This document shows, in pieces, positions 41,052 through 49,845 of a DNA stretch of 64,000 bases. The stretch spans positions 434,001-498,000 of the forward strand of contig JBAZTH010000002.1 in the NCBI GenBank assembly GCA_041661965.1. The letters are read 5' to 3'. The DNA comes from Candidatus Margulisiibacteriota bacterium. Lineage in GTDB: Bacteria; Margulisbacteria; WOR-1; O2-12-FULL-45-9; XYB2-FULL-48-7. The position numbers were made by a program, and so were the translations under genes. How positions within the stretch are numbered: position 1 is the first letter of the stretch; every line of letters starts with the position of its first letter. Under the pieces are notes generated by a model, which saw only the letters and a list, made by a program, of their open reading frames with translations, was not told the origin of the DNA and ran no database searches.

Positions 41052-41106
41052 ATAAATTCAAGTGAAATTTCCCGCTCTATCGGCCGAGGAATATGCGGGG
41101 AATGAT

Positions 41107-41562
41107 ATGGCGGATAGAATTATACCAATCGATTTTACGACCACTATAAGAGCTTTCGCGACTTATATTTTGAGGAATAAGTGCGACCAGCCGGCAACGA
41201 CCGAACAAGCTTTGGCTTATGAGAAAGAACTCGCGGCCAAGGGGTTTGTTAATCCCCTTGATATTTTAGTTAGAGATAACCGGTATTGGCCGCTGCTTCG
41301 TCAATATTTGACCAAAGTAGTTGTTCTTGATGATTCAAGTTTGCCGGCTTGTTCTTTGGCTCCCGAGCCAAAAAAATTGATTGTTCCGCCGGCCGCTTCG
41401 TCCAGTTCCGTTTCCACTGAACAGCCGCTGTCACTACCGCCCGTAACCGCGGCTCCTGTCCCGACCGTGCCGCCGCGAAGCTCGGGACGAAACAATCCCA
41501 GGAACGACATCAAGTGCCCCCTTGGACAAGTCCCCAAGGGCGGACGGTGCGTAGGAGAATAA
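41107..41562 (+). CDS. Hypothetical protein, first of the kinase cassette
   Basis: Not recognised. Two starts are possible: ATG 41107, six bases after GGGGAATG, which I chose, or a GTG at 41062, five bases after TATAAA (leaderless). From 41107 the 151-residue product has an N-terminal helical domain (FTTTIRAFATYILRNKCDQP, then EQALAYEKELAAKGF), a Pro/Ser-rich linker (about 95-130) and a C-terminal CPLGQVPKGGRC knot-like motif with two Cys. No signal peptide is visible. It precedes the coiled-coil/barrel gene by two bases, so they form one unit. Confidence 0.6.
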   Translation: MADRIIPIDFTTTIRAFATYILRNKCDQPATTEQALAYEKELAAKGFVNPLDILVRDNRYWPLLRQYLTKVVVLDDSSLPACSLAPEPKKLIVPPAASSSSVSTEQPLSLPPVTAAPVPTVPPRSSGRNNPRNDIKCPLGQVPKGGRCVGE

Positions 41563-41564
41563 AA

Positions 41565-43103
41565 ATGGACATACAAGCAATCTGCAGTAGTTATCATGTT
41601 CAGCGGCTTGATCAGCAAAAAGCGGCTCAAGCCGAAAAAGAAGTTCTCTATCTGTCGGACATGAGAGGGATCGTCGGGATGATCGACAGGATCGAGCAGA
41701 TGAACCAGACCGTCAACAGCATTAATTTTTCCAGTGAAGTCGGGATGTTGTTCCTGGAGAAAGCGCGGGCGGCGACGGACGCCGATCCATTTGAGAAGAG
41801 GATCAACACGATCAGAGAGACCATCGCGGCGCTCAAAAAAATGCCCCAAACTAAACAAGAAAAACTTAAAGAGGACGCGGCGAATCTGGAAAAATTATTA
41901 GAGACAATGGTCTCAACAAGAGAAATCTATACCAAGCTTAGGGACAAACTTTCGCCGGAAAGCCAGAACCTGGAGCTGGTCCTTTCCCGGGATACCGAAC
42001 GGCTCCGCAGTCCCAACATGACCCGCTTAGTCGATTCGCTGCGGGAACTGGCCCAGCGGCTTAATGCCAGATTACAACGAAAGATCGAAGGGGAAATAAC
42101 GATTGGGCTGGTCAATGCTCGTTTGAGCGAGACTTGTCAGGGGCTCAAGATGATCGATCAGCCGGCGCAAACAATCCCAAAAACGCCCCTGCCGTCGGTT
42201 GATGGATCGAGGCCCAAGGCTCGGCGGACAGAGCCGGCTCCGGCTTTTGACTATCGGCTTATCGGCGGACTAGGTTACGTTTCCGGCGATAATGGCGGAG
42301 CGCTTGGCCTGGCCGGCGGTTCGGCCCGGTATAAGCTTAGTTCCACGACCGCTCTCCAGGCCGATTATCGCGGCCAATTGGTTACGACTTCAAACACCAA
42401 GGAAGGGAGCGATGACGCGCGGGGAACTTTCCAATTGAATGGGGAACGGCTTAAGCTTTTTGTGCAGGCCGGTTATTATAATTTTTATAACGGGGCGCCG
42501 GACCGGAACATTGAATCCCGGAACCCCAGCCGGATCGGGCTGACCAATGCCGGCCGGTTGGTCTATAATGTCTCCGATAAGCTGGCGGTCACTTTTACGG
42601 AATCGGTTTTCTACGGCAGTTTGGATGGTAATTCGCAGGTCCGGGCGGTCGTTGAACCCGGCGCAGCCTTAAAATTCGGGCCGATCAGGCCGTTCTTTGG
42701 CGGGATTGTCGGGTACGACAAACTTAGCGAAGCGACGATGTTTGGCGGCTATGCCGGTCTCGGGTTTCAGTCCGGGAATCATGACGGAGCGGCCCGCTTT
42801 GATTACACCAAAGTCGCGAGCCTGCTGCAGGCCCGCTATTTCCTTGGGACGACTTTTGGCGTCGGCCCGGCGCTCTTCATCCAAAACGATTCTGAAACGG
42901 TTAGGACCGGCGGTTCGCTGGTTGGGCGGATTAAGCTGGGGAATTTCTATCTTTATCCTTCCGTCGGCGGGGAGCAGGTCAAGAATGGAGATGGAAAGGG
43001 AACCGCCGTTACCGGCGCGGTTGTGGTTGGCTTCGGCGCTTTGCCGCCGGCCGGTCTGCCTTTCATCCCTTATTCCACTGCCCCGTTACCGGAGGCCAAA
43101 TAA
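41565..43103 (+). CDS. Coiled-coil protein with C-terminal beta-barrel-like domain
   Basis: The start at 41565 follows GTAGGAGAA; the longer frame from 41514 is rejected. Residues 1-205 are helical and coiled-coil-like (Lys/Glu/Leu-rich, NTIRETIAALKKM). After a Pro-rich linker (206-235), residues 236-500 show alternating aromatic/Gly strands (YRLIGGLGYVSG, ARYKLSSTTALQADYRGQL, FFGGIVGYDKL, FYLYPSVGGE) as in outer-membrane barrels. Yet there is no signal peptide, which would be needed for export, and the last residues do not end in an aromatic. The role is unknown. It overlaps the kinase gene by one base (TAATG). Confidence 0.65.
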   Translation: MDIQAICSSYHVQRLDQQKAAQAEKEVLYLSDMRGIVGMIDRIEQMNQTVNSINFSSEVGMLFLEKARAATDADPFEKRINTIRETIAALKKMPQTKQEKLKEDAANLEKLLETMVSTREIYTKLRDKLSPESQNLELVLSRDTERLRSPNMTRLVDSLRELAQRLNARLQRKIEGEITIGLVNARLSETCQGLKMIDQPAQTIPKTPLPSVDGSRPKARRTEPAPAFDYRLIGGLGYVSGDNGGALGLAGGSARYKLSSTTALQADYRGQLVTTSNTKEGSDDARGTFQLNGERLKLFVQAGYYNFYNGAPDRNIESRNPSRIGLTNAGRLVYNVSDKLAVTFTESVFYGSLDGNSQVRAVVEPGAALKFGPIRPFFGGIVGYDKLSEATMFGGYAGLGFQSGNHDGAARFDYTKVASLLQARYFLGTTFGVGPALFIQNDSETVRTGGSLVGRIKLGNFYLYPSVGGEQVKNGDGKGTAVTGAVVVGFGALPPAGLPFIPYSTAPLPEAK

Positions 43104-44344
43104 TGGTCGCGACGAGCAGTCGGGTCCTGGCCGGGATCGGCCGGTTTACCCAGAGCTATCCGAAATTAAGTAAAGCAATGAAGGTCGGGATGATCGCCGC
43201 CGCCGGGGTTGCCGCCGGAGCGGCCGACCGGGCCGCCTCCTTCAACCGCTTCGATGTACACCCGGAATCGCTTGCTCTTTCCGTTTCCGGCGGCTTGGCC
43301 GCCGCGCTTCTGGCGATGCGCTCGATGCGCCGGCAGATCAAACTGGCGACGATGGAGGTCGGCAATATCAACGCTTCCGATCGGGAGCGTTGGATGATCA
43401 AAGACATTGAAATCAAATTTAACGGTCGAAAAATCGTTCAAACCTACCTGATTTCCGAAGCCTATGGCGAGGGGGGTTGTGCCACTGTTCGTTTGGCGGT
43501 CAATCTTAGCCAGGGGAACCGGCTGGAAATTTTCAAACTGGCCAAATATCTGGACAAAGAGTCAAGAGACCGGTTCATAAGAGAGTCTGAAATGCTGATG
43601 CGGTTCAATCACTCCAATGTCGTGACCTGTTTCGGTCAGGGGGAATTGAGCGGGATACCGTTCTACAGCATGGAATTCGTCGGCGGCGCTAGCTTGGCCG
43701 ACTTGCTGGGAAAATTCAAACAGGTCCATCCGTTGGAAGCGACCAGGATGATGATCGAGATCGCTGAAGTGTTTAAGGCGGTTCACCAGGTCGGGATTTA
43801 CCACCGGGACATTAAACCGGACAACATTCTGCTGGCCAGAAACGGCACGATCAAACTGATCGATTTCGGGATCGCCAAAGACACCAAAGCGGAGCACCGG
43901 ATGACCCAGACCGGAGCGGTTTTCGGGACGCCGGAATACATGGCGCCGGAACAACATTTTCCGCACATGGGACCGGTCGATAACCGGACCGATATCTATG
44001 CCTTGGGGGTCCTTTATTATAATTTATTGACCGGCCAGCCGCCTTTTCCCTCCAGCGTCAATTTAGCGACGGGGACTGAAGAAAGTTACGGGGAATATAT
44101 TCACCGCTACATTGACGCGATTACCAATTCGAAAATTCCCGATGTCGCCCCGCTGGTCCCGGAATTAAACCGGAGAGTCATGCGGGATGTTTTAGGCAAT
44201 CTCCGGGGGGTCCTGCAAAAAGCGCTTATGTACAAAAAACAGGAGCGCTATCTTAACGTCGATCAGTTCATTGCCGATCTAAAGGTTGTTGAGTCGTCGA
44301 TCGAAAGAGCGAACGTGACCCCGATGCCGGGATCGGTTAAGTAA
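43103..44344 (+). CDS. Membrane-associated Hanks-type Ser/Thr protein kinase
   Basis: Eukaryote-like kinase of 413 residues. Two hydrophobic segments near the N-terminus (about 27-45 and 56-75) should anchor it, with the kinase domain after residue 115. The Gly loop is GEGGCATV (from Gly122), Lys in IFKLAKYL, catalytic loop HRDIKPDN (Asp236), DFG at 254-256, and the activation segment GTPEYMAPEQ; all catalytic residues are present, so it should be active. Short tail, no PASTA repeats. It is embedded between a coiled-coil/barrel-like protein and a lipoprotein and overlaps the first by one base, so these are likely substrates or partners. Confidence 0.92.
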   Translation: MVATSSRVLAGIGRFTQSYPKLSKAMKVGMIAAAGVAAGAADRAASFNRFDVHPESLALSVSGGLAAALLAMRSMRRQIKLATMEVGNINASDRERWMIKDIEIKFNGRKIVQTYLISEAYGEGGCATVRLAVNLSQGNRLEIFKLAKYLDKESRDRFIRESEMLMRFNHSNVVTCFGQGELSGIPFYSMEFVGGASLADLLGKFKQVHPLEATRMMIEIAEVFKAVHQVGIYHRDIKPDNILLARNGTIKLIDFGIAKDTKAEHRMTQTGAVFGTPEYMAPEQHFPHMGPVDNRTDIYALGVLYYNLLTGQPPFPSSVNLATGTEESYGEYIHRYIDAITNSKIPDVAPLVPELNRRVMRDVLGNLRGVLQKALMYKKQERYLNVDQFIADLKVVESSIERANVTPMPGSVK

Positions 44345-44355
44345 TGGGAGGCTTT

Positions 44356-45840
44356 ATGAGCAGAGAAGTAAGAATCAATCGAACGCCCGCTATCAGACCG
44401 CTGACCGTTGAAAATAGATTGGCGGCGCGGACAAGAGTGGTTAAGGAGAGCAGGCCCTTATTTGTGGCTTCCGCTTTGGCGCTCTCCACGGTTTTCGGCT
44501 GCGCGAATATTGCCGAGATGGGAGCGAAAGAAAAAGAACGGCTCTCCGCGATCGCGGACAAAGACGCCGGTTTGCCTGATGTTATTGAAGAAAACGCCAA
44601 AGATGTCGATGTTGACCACCTAAATCCAGACGTTCAAGAGGACGTTTTGTCAGAAGTCGGACCGGACGTCGTCAGCGACGTTCAAGAGGACGTTTTGTCA
44701 GAAGTCGGACCGGACGTCGTCAGTGACGTCGGACAGGATGTTGCCGACGATGTGGCGGACGTCATCCAAGACGTGGTTAATGAGGAAGGCGGCTTGCCGC
44801 CGCTGGTCCCGGTCCTGATCGGCAAATCCAATCTGGTCGGTCTCGATGATTTTACCCTGCCGCCGTCAAACGCCATTCCTGACGGCTGGTTGATCTTGAT
44901 GCGCAATAACCTGAAATGCTGGAAAGCGAGCGACAATATTATGCCGTCGGCCGCCGCCGATCCGTGGGTGTTGGCCCCGGTTTCGCCGCCGGCCGGTTCG
45001 ATCTCGGCCGGGGTGGAAGTCGATACCGCGACCAACGAGGGGGCGATTTGGCTCAACACAATGACGAGCGATAGTTCTCTTTCCTGGAGCCGGGGCGCCG
45101 GTTTTGATAATGGGAACCAGAATATCTGGTGCGTGCAGGGACGGGCCAGGATCGAAAATTCAACGGCCAAAGGACAGGGGAGTTCGTTTGGCATCATGGA
45201 CGGGACCAAAGCTTTGCAGCTCGGTCTTTTGCCGAATTTGGTCCGGGACACGGACAATGACTCGATCCAAGGCGCGGCGATCGACATGAGCAGCGCCGCC
45301 CATTCATTGATGATTTGCGGCGGGGGGAGCGATTACATAGTTTTTGCGGACGAGGCGATCGCCACCAGGCTCCCCATAGCGATCAACGGCGTCGGAAAGC
45401 TGCTTTTGCCTTCCAGCGAGAACCGGATCCAATTTGGGGACTTGAGCTCGGCGAGCGGCATTAACGCTTTCGCCCATTACATGCACTTTTGCTCGGTTAA
45501 TAATTTTACCGGCTATGTTGCCAGCGGTTCGGTCAACTTGCTTTTTGATCTAGGGAGTTCGACCAATAATCTTGGGAGCGGCGAGGTGAAGCCGGTAGCA
45601 ATCGGAACGCTTCCGGCCGGGACCAATTTAGCTGTTAACGGAGTTCGGGGAGGGAGCAACCTGCCTTTAAGCGGAAGTTTTTCTCCGCTCGGTTCGTCCG
45701 GCGAGATCTCGGGTGTTTCCGGTCGATACGTGGAAGCGGAAGTTGAGCTTACGACCAATATCCCGGGAGGCTATGAAACCTATTCGCCTGTTTTTAAAGG
45801 GATAAATTTTCAGGGACTGACCGGTTCAGTTGATAATTAG
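44356..45840 (+). CDS. Lipoprotein with Asp/Val repeat stalk and beta-sandwich-like domain
   Basis: Start at the ATG at 44356, four bases after GGGAGG. After an unusually long basic N-terminus (~35 residues) a hydrophobic stretch ends in STVFGC, a lipobox-like site. Then comes a low-complexity acidic region (DVDVDHLNPDV and two exact 16-residue repeats VQEDVLSEVGPDVVSD) and a domain of about 330 residues rich in Gly, Ser and Trp, resembling a carbohydrate-binding or LamG-like fold, though not assigned. Likely surface-exposed. Last gene of the kinase cassette; its 3' end overlaps the convergent gene by 15 bases. Confidence 0.7.
   Translation: MSREVRINRTPAIRPLTVENRLAARTRVVKESRPLFVASALALSTVFGCANIAEMGAKEKERLSAIADKDAGLPDVIEENAKDVDVDHLNPDVQEDVLSEVGPDVVSDVQEDVLSEVGPDVVSDVGQDVADDVADVIQDVVNEEGGLPPLVPVLIGKSNLVGLDDFTLPPSNAIPDGWLILMRNNLKCWKASDNIMPSAAADPWVLAPVSPPAGSISAGVEVDTATNEGAIWLNTMTSDSSLSWSRGAGFDNGNQNIWCVQGRARIENSTAKGQGSSFGIMDGTKALQLGLLPNLVRDTDNDSIQGAAIDMSSAAHSLMICGGGSDYIVFADEAIATRLPIAINGVGKLLLPSSENRIQFGDLSSASGINAFAHYMHFCSVNNFTGYVASGSVNLLFDLGSSTNNLGSGEVKPVAIGTLPAGTNLAVNGVRGGSNLPLSGSFSPLGSSGEISGVSGRYVEAEVELTTNIPGGYETYSPVFKGINFQGLTGSVDN
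44632..44727 (+). repeat. Tandem 48-bp repeat (two copies) in the lipoprotein gene
   Basis: Units 44632-44679 and 44680-44727 differ by a single base (C/T in the next-to-last codon). Each encodes 16 residues, VQEDVLSEVGPDVVSD. The near-identity points to a recent duplication, so copy number may vary between strains. Further degenerate DV-rich units follow. Confidence 0.95.
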
Positions 45841-46719
45841 ATAATATATAGGCAAAGTTTGTGAGCCGCCGACGCTGAAAGTGTTGTCGTTTGTTTTTAC
45901 GACAAATTGCCCGTTTGATTGCGACCTAATATAAACTCCGTTGGTGTTTATGTCGATATTCGCGCTATAGGGTCCTTGAGTCAGCAAAATCAAGCTGGTG
46001 GCGGTAACGTAGCTGTTGTTTACCGTAACGGAATTGTTCCCCGCAGTAATGGTCGCTATGCCGCTAGGCGAACCCGCTCCTCCACTGGACGCGCCGAACT
46101 TACCGGCAACAAAAAAAGCATAACCGCTGCTTGCTTCCGCCGAAACCGACAACCCTTTTAATTGCTTGTTGCTATCGAGCGGCAGAATTTGCCCGGCGGT
46201 GGCGGTGGCGCTGGCGCTGAAACCATCGACCGCGTCGGCATTCGCGACCGAGCCCGAGGCCGGGATAACGGAAGAATCCAATTTCCCGCCGGTAGTAACC
46301 GGAATAAAACTGCCGCTGCCGGTCGCAGCGGGCGAATACCCGGCTAAGGTGCCGGCCGTTTCCGACGAGCCGGCGTTAATAGCATAGGCGATGGAGAGGA
46401 GCTCAAGCCGGGGGGCGAGAGTTTCACTGCCGATGGAGACTTCCAGCCAGCGGGGGCCGGCGCCGAGTTCATTATAGCCGAGCGGACCAAGCTTAATGTT
46501 ATAGAGTCCATTGCTGACCGTGACCTCGGGGGTGGTCAGCTGCCAGATAAGAGTCCCGCCGCTTAACGCGTCGTAGAGCTTGAAGGTCATCGCCTTATTG
46601 CCGGTCACCAGCCTAGCTTGATCATCCCGCAAGACCCCTTGATAATTAAGAAACTGCGGGACCGCCAGCACGGGACTAATGATCGCCATAATAAAAAGAA
46701 ACGTTAATATTTTTTTCAT
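45826..46719 (-). CDS. Secreted protein with N-terminal export signal and repeat-poor surface domain
   Basis: Start at 46719 (MKKILTFLFIMAIISPVLA, a clear signal peptide) after AGGAGAG; the longer frame from 46794 is rejected. The mature ~278 residues begin PQFLNYQGVLRDDQ and include MTFKLYDALSGGTLIWQ, NGLYNIKLGPLG and LEVSIGSETLAPRLELLSIAYA. This is a layout often found at the N-terminus of surface or tail-fibre-like proteins in uncultured bacteria. The rest is Gly/Ser/Ala/Thr-rich with short beta repeats. Function unknown. Transcribed from a consensus promoter divergent from the next gene. Confidence 0.7.
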   Translation of the reverse strand: MKKILTFLFIMAIISPVLAVPQFLNYQGVLRDDQARLVTGNKAMTFKLYDALSGGTLIWQLTTPEVTVSNGLYNIKLGPLGYNELGAGPRWLEVSIGSETLAPRLELLSIAYAINAGSSETAGTLAGYSPAATGSGSFIPVTTGGKLDSSVIPASGSVANADAVDGFSASATATAGQILPLDSNKQLKGLSVSAEASSGYAFFVAGKFGASSGGAGSPSGIATITAGNNSVTVNNSYVTATSLILLTQGPYSANIDINTNGVYIRSQSNGQFVVKTNDNTFSVGGSQTLPIYYLIIN

Positions 46720-46740
46720 AAAGGCTCTCCTGGTCTTTCT

Positions 46741-46769
46741 ATTATAGAAGGTAGCGGGCAGAGGGTCAA
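46741..46769 (-). promoter_or_regulatory. Promoter of the 45826-46719 secreted-protein gene
   Basis: On the - strand TTGACC (46764-46769), 17-base spacer, TATAAT (46741-46746), followed by a 15-base leader with AGGAGAG. Confidence 0.85.
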
Positions 46770-46787
46770 CCGGAGCGGCCTTGGGAA

Positions 46788-46816
46788 TTGACACCTTGGC
46801 CTAAAAACTATAGGAT
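46788..46816 (+). promoter_or_regulatory. Leaderless promoter of the 46824 gene
   Basis: TTGACA (46788-46793), 17-base spacer, TAGGAT (46811-46816), then seven bases to the ATG at 46824. It is divergent from the promoter at 46741-46769; the two -35 boxes are 18 bases apart. Confidence 0.65.
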
Positions 46817-46823
46817 TAAATTC

Positions 46824-47375
46824 ATGAGAGCTTTCAATTTTGCGGCCCTCCTCCTTTGCCTGACACTGCCGGGCTTTGCTATGACCACGACGCCGGAGGG
46901 GTCGACCATGCTGCCGGGCGAGTCCGGTAGCGCGGCCTACGATAATTTCGGCGTGGCCGGAGAAAGCGCTGCCGGGTTAATATATAGCGGTAATTTTAGC
47001 GGCAGCGTGGGCTTGGCGTCAATGATCTTTACGCCGCTTTTTCCCCAAGTGGGAAGGGTGATCGCGATGGTTGCGTCATTGGAAGGAGACGCGATCGCTT
47101 ATCCCAATCCCTTTGTTCCTGTCGACCAGACGCTGACGATCGCTTATCAAGACCTCGTCGATCGCCCGATCAAGGTATATATATTTGACCTTTCCGGCCG
47201 TTTGATCAGGTTATTACTTGAGACCAGCGCCAACCGGGCGAGCGACGGACTTAGCCGGGTGGTTTGGGACGGTAAATCGGCCCTGGATGAAAAAGTTGAA
47301 AATGGGGTTTATTTTGTCCGGATCGTGGCTGATGGAAAAACAATCGGCAAGACCAAAGTCCTGGCGATACAATGA
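46824..47375 (+). CDS. Secreted protein with FlgD/T9SS-type C-terminal domain
   Basis: The start at 46824 (MRAFNFAALLLCLTLPGFA, signal peptide) is seven bases after a -10 box, which excludes the longer frame. Mature residues: a Gly/Ser-rich region, then from about residue 100 a domain with YPNPFVP, VKVYIFDLSGRLIR-like strands, WDGKSALDEKVENGVYFVRI and a basic end. This is the FlgD-like Ig or type IX secretion sorting-domain pattern. In Bacteroidetes it directs surface secretion; whether a type IX machine exists here is unknown. At 183 residues there is little besides the sorting domain, which is odd. Confidence 0.75.
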   Translation: MRAFNFAALLLCLTLPGFAMTTTPEGSTMLPGESGSAAYDNFGVAGESAAGLIYSGNFSGSVGLASMIFTPLFPQVGRVIAMVASLEGDAIAYPNPFVPVDQTLTIAYQDLVDRPIKVYIFDLSGRLIRLLLETSANRASDGLSRVVWDGKSALDEKVENGVYFVRIVADGKTIGKTKVLAIQ

Positions 47376-47385
47376 TCTCACCCCG

Positions 47386-47453
47386 CCTCGTTTTGTCCGA
47401 GGCCCTCTCCATCTTCGATGGAGAGGGGGGACCGTTCCGAGAATCGGAACGGT
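47386..47453. repeat. Three adjacent stem-loops between convergent genes
   Basis: CCTCG-N7-CGAGG (47386-47402), CCCTCTCCATC-TTC-GATGGAGAGGG (47403-47427) and ACCGTTCCGA-GAA-TCGGAACGGT (47431-47453) stand back to back. They probably act as a bidirectional terminator of two convergent genes, or as a REP-like element. No strong T-run follows. Confidence 0.75.
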
Positions 47454-47461
47454 GGGAGAGG

Positions 47462-49804
47462 CTAGCCTAAAATAACTTCGACGTTATGCTCTTGTCCCGC
47501 TTTGCCGACCGGCAGAATGTTTGACTTCAATTCTTTCCCGTCCAGCGTGATCTGCTTGACCCCTTTGCTAACCCCGTTCGGGTTCTTTACCGAGATGTTG
47601 TAGGTGGCGCCGCGGAATTCCCGGCGGGCGGTAAAGCCTTTCCAGGCCTTGGGAATGCACGGATCGATCGTTAACCCTTTATAGTCGGCCCGGATCCCGA
47701 TGATGTATTGGGACATGGCGACAAAGTTCCAGCAAGCGGAACCGGTCAGCCAGGAATTCTTTCCTTCGCCGAAATCTTTATGGTCGCGGCCGGCGATCAT
47801 TTGGCAGTAGACGTAAGGTTCAGTCTTGTGCAGATCGGCGATCTTAAGCCGGGCCGACGGCAGGATCGCCCGGTAATAGGCATAGGCCTGATCACCGCGG
47901 CCAATCAGACATTCGGCGATCATCGCCCATGGGTTAGGATGGCAGAAGATCGCGCCGTTCTCTTTGAGTCCCGGAGGATAAACGCCGATCGAACCGAGCT
48001 GCCAGTAGAATTTAGAATACGGCGGGTTCATGACCATGATCCCGTGTTCAGTCGAAAGGTTCTTTTTTACCGAGTCCATACATTGCTTGGCCCGCTCTTC
48101 ATCGGCGGTGCCGGAGAGGACCGCCCAGGCCTGGCTTTCCAGGTAGATCTTCCCTTCTTTGCAACTCTTGGAACCGACCGGTTCCAGTTCGTCGGTGTAA
48201 GCGCGGGTATACCACTGGCCGTCCCAGCACTTTTTGTTGATGACCGCTTTCATCTCGTCGGCAATCTGGGTGTATTTTTTGACATCCTCTTTTTTGCCGA
48301 GGAGGTCGGCTAGTTTGGCCACTTCATAAGCGGCGCCGACCAGCATCTGGGCGACCATGACCGATTCCGCTCTCCCTTTTCCCTGGTCGAGGTTCAAGCA
48401 GTCGTTCCAATCGGCAAAGAGGATCCGAGGGATCCCGTGCTCGCCGATGTTAGAGGTTGAGAAACTGATCGCCCGGGCGAGATGCTCATACATTGTCCCG
48501 GAATCTTCGCCGGCGAAAGTGACCTCTTCTTTGAGGAAGTCGATATCTCCGGTTTCCTTAACGTAGCCGGCGGTTGAGTAGATCAGCCAGAGGTGGTCGT
48601 CGCCGTACTTGTGGTCGGAAGGATTGGCCTTCTTGTAGAGCGGCGAATACTGGTGATAGGCGCTTCCATCTTTTAATTGGGTAGCGGCCAGGTCTTTGAT
48701 CCGTTCTTTAACTTTTCCCGGGATCATGTGGACAAAACCGAGAGTGTCTTGGTTGGAATCGCGGAAACCCATCCCGCGGCCGATTCCTGATTCATAGTAA
48801 GAGGCGGAACGGGACCAGTTGAAGGTGGTCCGGCATTGGTATTGGTTCCAGACATTCGCCATCAGGTTTAGCTCTTCATCGGGGGTCTCGACGGCAAATT
48901 TGTTGAGGTTCCCTTCCCAGTATTCGGCCAGTTTCTTGAGTTCTTTTTCGATCACTTCTTTTTTGCTGAACTGTTTCACCTTTTTTGCCGGGCCTTCGAG
49001 ATTGTCTTCGAAGCCGAGGACGAAGATCAGGGTCTTCGTCTCCCCTTTTTTCAGTTTGACCGGAATTTTAAGGGCGCCGACCGGCGACCAGCCGCAGGCG
49101 ATCGAATTCTTCATCTTTCCTTCAACGACCCCGCGCGGAGCGGAGAAGTCGCCGTAGGTCCCCATGAAGTCGCGGCGCTGGGTGTCAAAACCTTTTGGCA
49201 GGGCGTTCGCGCAAGCCAGGAAGCCGACGAGGTCCGGGTTGACCCGGTGGCGGGAGAGATGATAGATGATCCCATCCTTATATTCGGTCTGGCCGATGTT
49301 CAGATTATATTGGTAGTCGGTCATGTCGTTTAAGGCGTCCCAGAGACAGAACTCGACGAACGGGAAAACAGAAAGATCGCGGTCTTTGTTTGAGCTGATC
49401 TCGAGCATCCAGATCTCCAGGTTTTCGCCCAGCGGGACGAAATAGGTCGTTTTCGTCTTGATCCCGGCGTATTCCGAGCTGATGACGGTATAGCCGATTC
49501 CGTGGCGGCATTCGTATTTATCGAGTTTCATCGTTGGCTGCCAGGAGGGGGAGAAGAACTTTTCGGTCTTGTTGTCGCGGATGTAAATATAGCGTCCGCC
49601 GCGATCCATCGGGACGTTGTTGTAGCGGTAGCGGGTCAACCGCCGTTCTTTCGGGTCTTTATGGAAGCTGTAGCCTCCGGCGGTGTTGGACATCAGGGCG
49701 CAATATTCGTCGGCTCCTAAATAGTTGATCCAGGGAAGTGGGGTATCGGGGCGGGTTATAACAAACTCTTTGTTCTTTTTATCGAAATGACCGTACTTAG
49801 ACAT
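47462..49804 (-). CDS. GH94-family glycoside phosphorylase (cellobiose phosphorylase-like)
   Basis: Phosphorolysis of a beta-linked disaccharide (cellobiose, chitobiose or related) to sugar-1-phosphate plus sugar. 780 residues: N-terminal beta-sandwich (SNTAGGYSFHKDPKERRLTR), then an (alpha/alpha)6 barrel with GMGFRDSNQDTLG, HKYGDDHLWLIYS (probable general-acid Asp region) and LFADWNDCLN. No signal peptide, so it acts in the cytoplasm on imported sugar. The leader (about 30 bases) has AAGGAAGAG and a TGC-TAAAAT -10 at 49840-49848. It belongs to a beta-glucan locus with GH42 (50549) and a second phosphorylase (53785). Confidence 0.92.
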   Translation of the reverse strand: MSKYGHFDKKNKEFVITRPDTPLPWINYLGADEYCALMSNTAGGYSFHKDPKERRLTRYRYNNVPMDRGGRYIYIRDNKTEKFFSPSWQPTMKLDKYECRHGIGYTVISSEYAGIKTKTTYFVPLGENLEIWMLEISSNKDRDLSVFPFVEFCLWDALNDMTDYQYNLNIGQTEYKDGIIYHLSRHRVNPDLVGFLACANALPKGFDTQRRDFMGTYGDFSAPRGVVEGKMKNSIACGWSPVGALKIPVKLKKGETKTLIFVLGFEDNLEGPAKKVKQFSKKEVIEKELKKLAEYWEGNLNKFAVETPDEELNLMANVWNQYQCRTTFNWSRSASYYESGIGRGMGFRDSNQDTLGFVHMIPGKVKERIKDLAATQLKDGSAYHQYSPLYKKANPSDHKYGDDHLWLIYSTAGYVKETGDIDFLKEEVTFAGEDSGTMYEHLARAISFSTSNIGEHGIPRILFADWNDCLNLDQGKGRAESVMVAQMLVGAAYEVAKLADLLGKKEDVKKYTQIADEMKAVINKKCWDGQWYTRAYTDELEPVGSKSCKEGKIYLESQAWAVLSGTADEERAKQCMDSVKKNLSTEHGIMVMNPPYSKFYWQLGSIGVYPPGLKENGAIFCHPNPWAMIAECLIGRGDQAYAYYRAILPSARLKIADLHKTEPYVYCQMIAGRDHKDFGEGKNSWLTGSACWNFVAMSQYIIGIRADYKGLTIDPCIPKAWKGFTARREFRGATYNISVKNPNGVSKGVKQITLDGKELKSNILPVGKAGQEHNVEVILG

Positions 49805-49845
49805 TAAACTCTTCCTTTCTTGTGTTGGGAATATCCCTTATTTTA

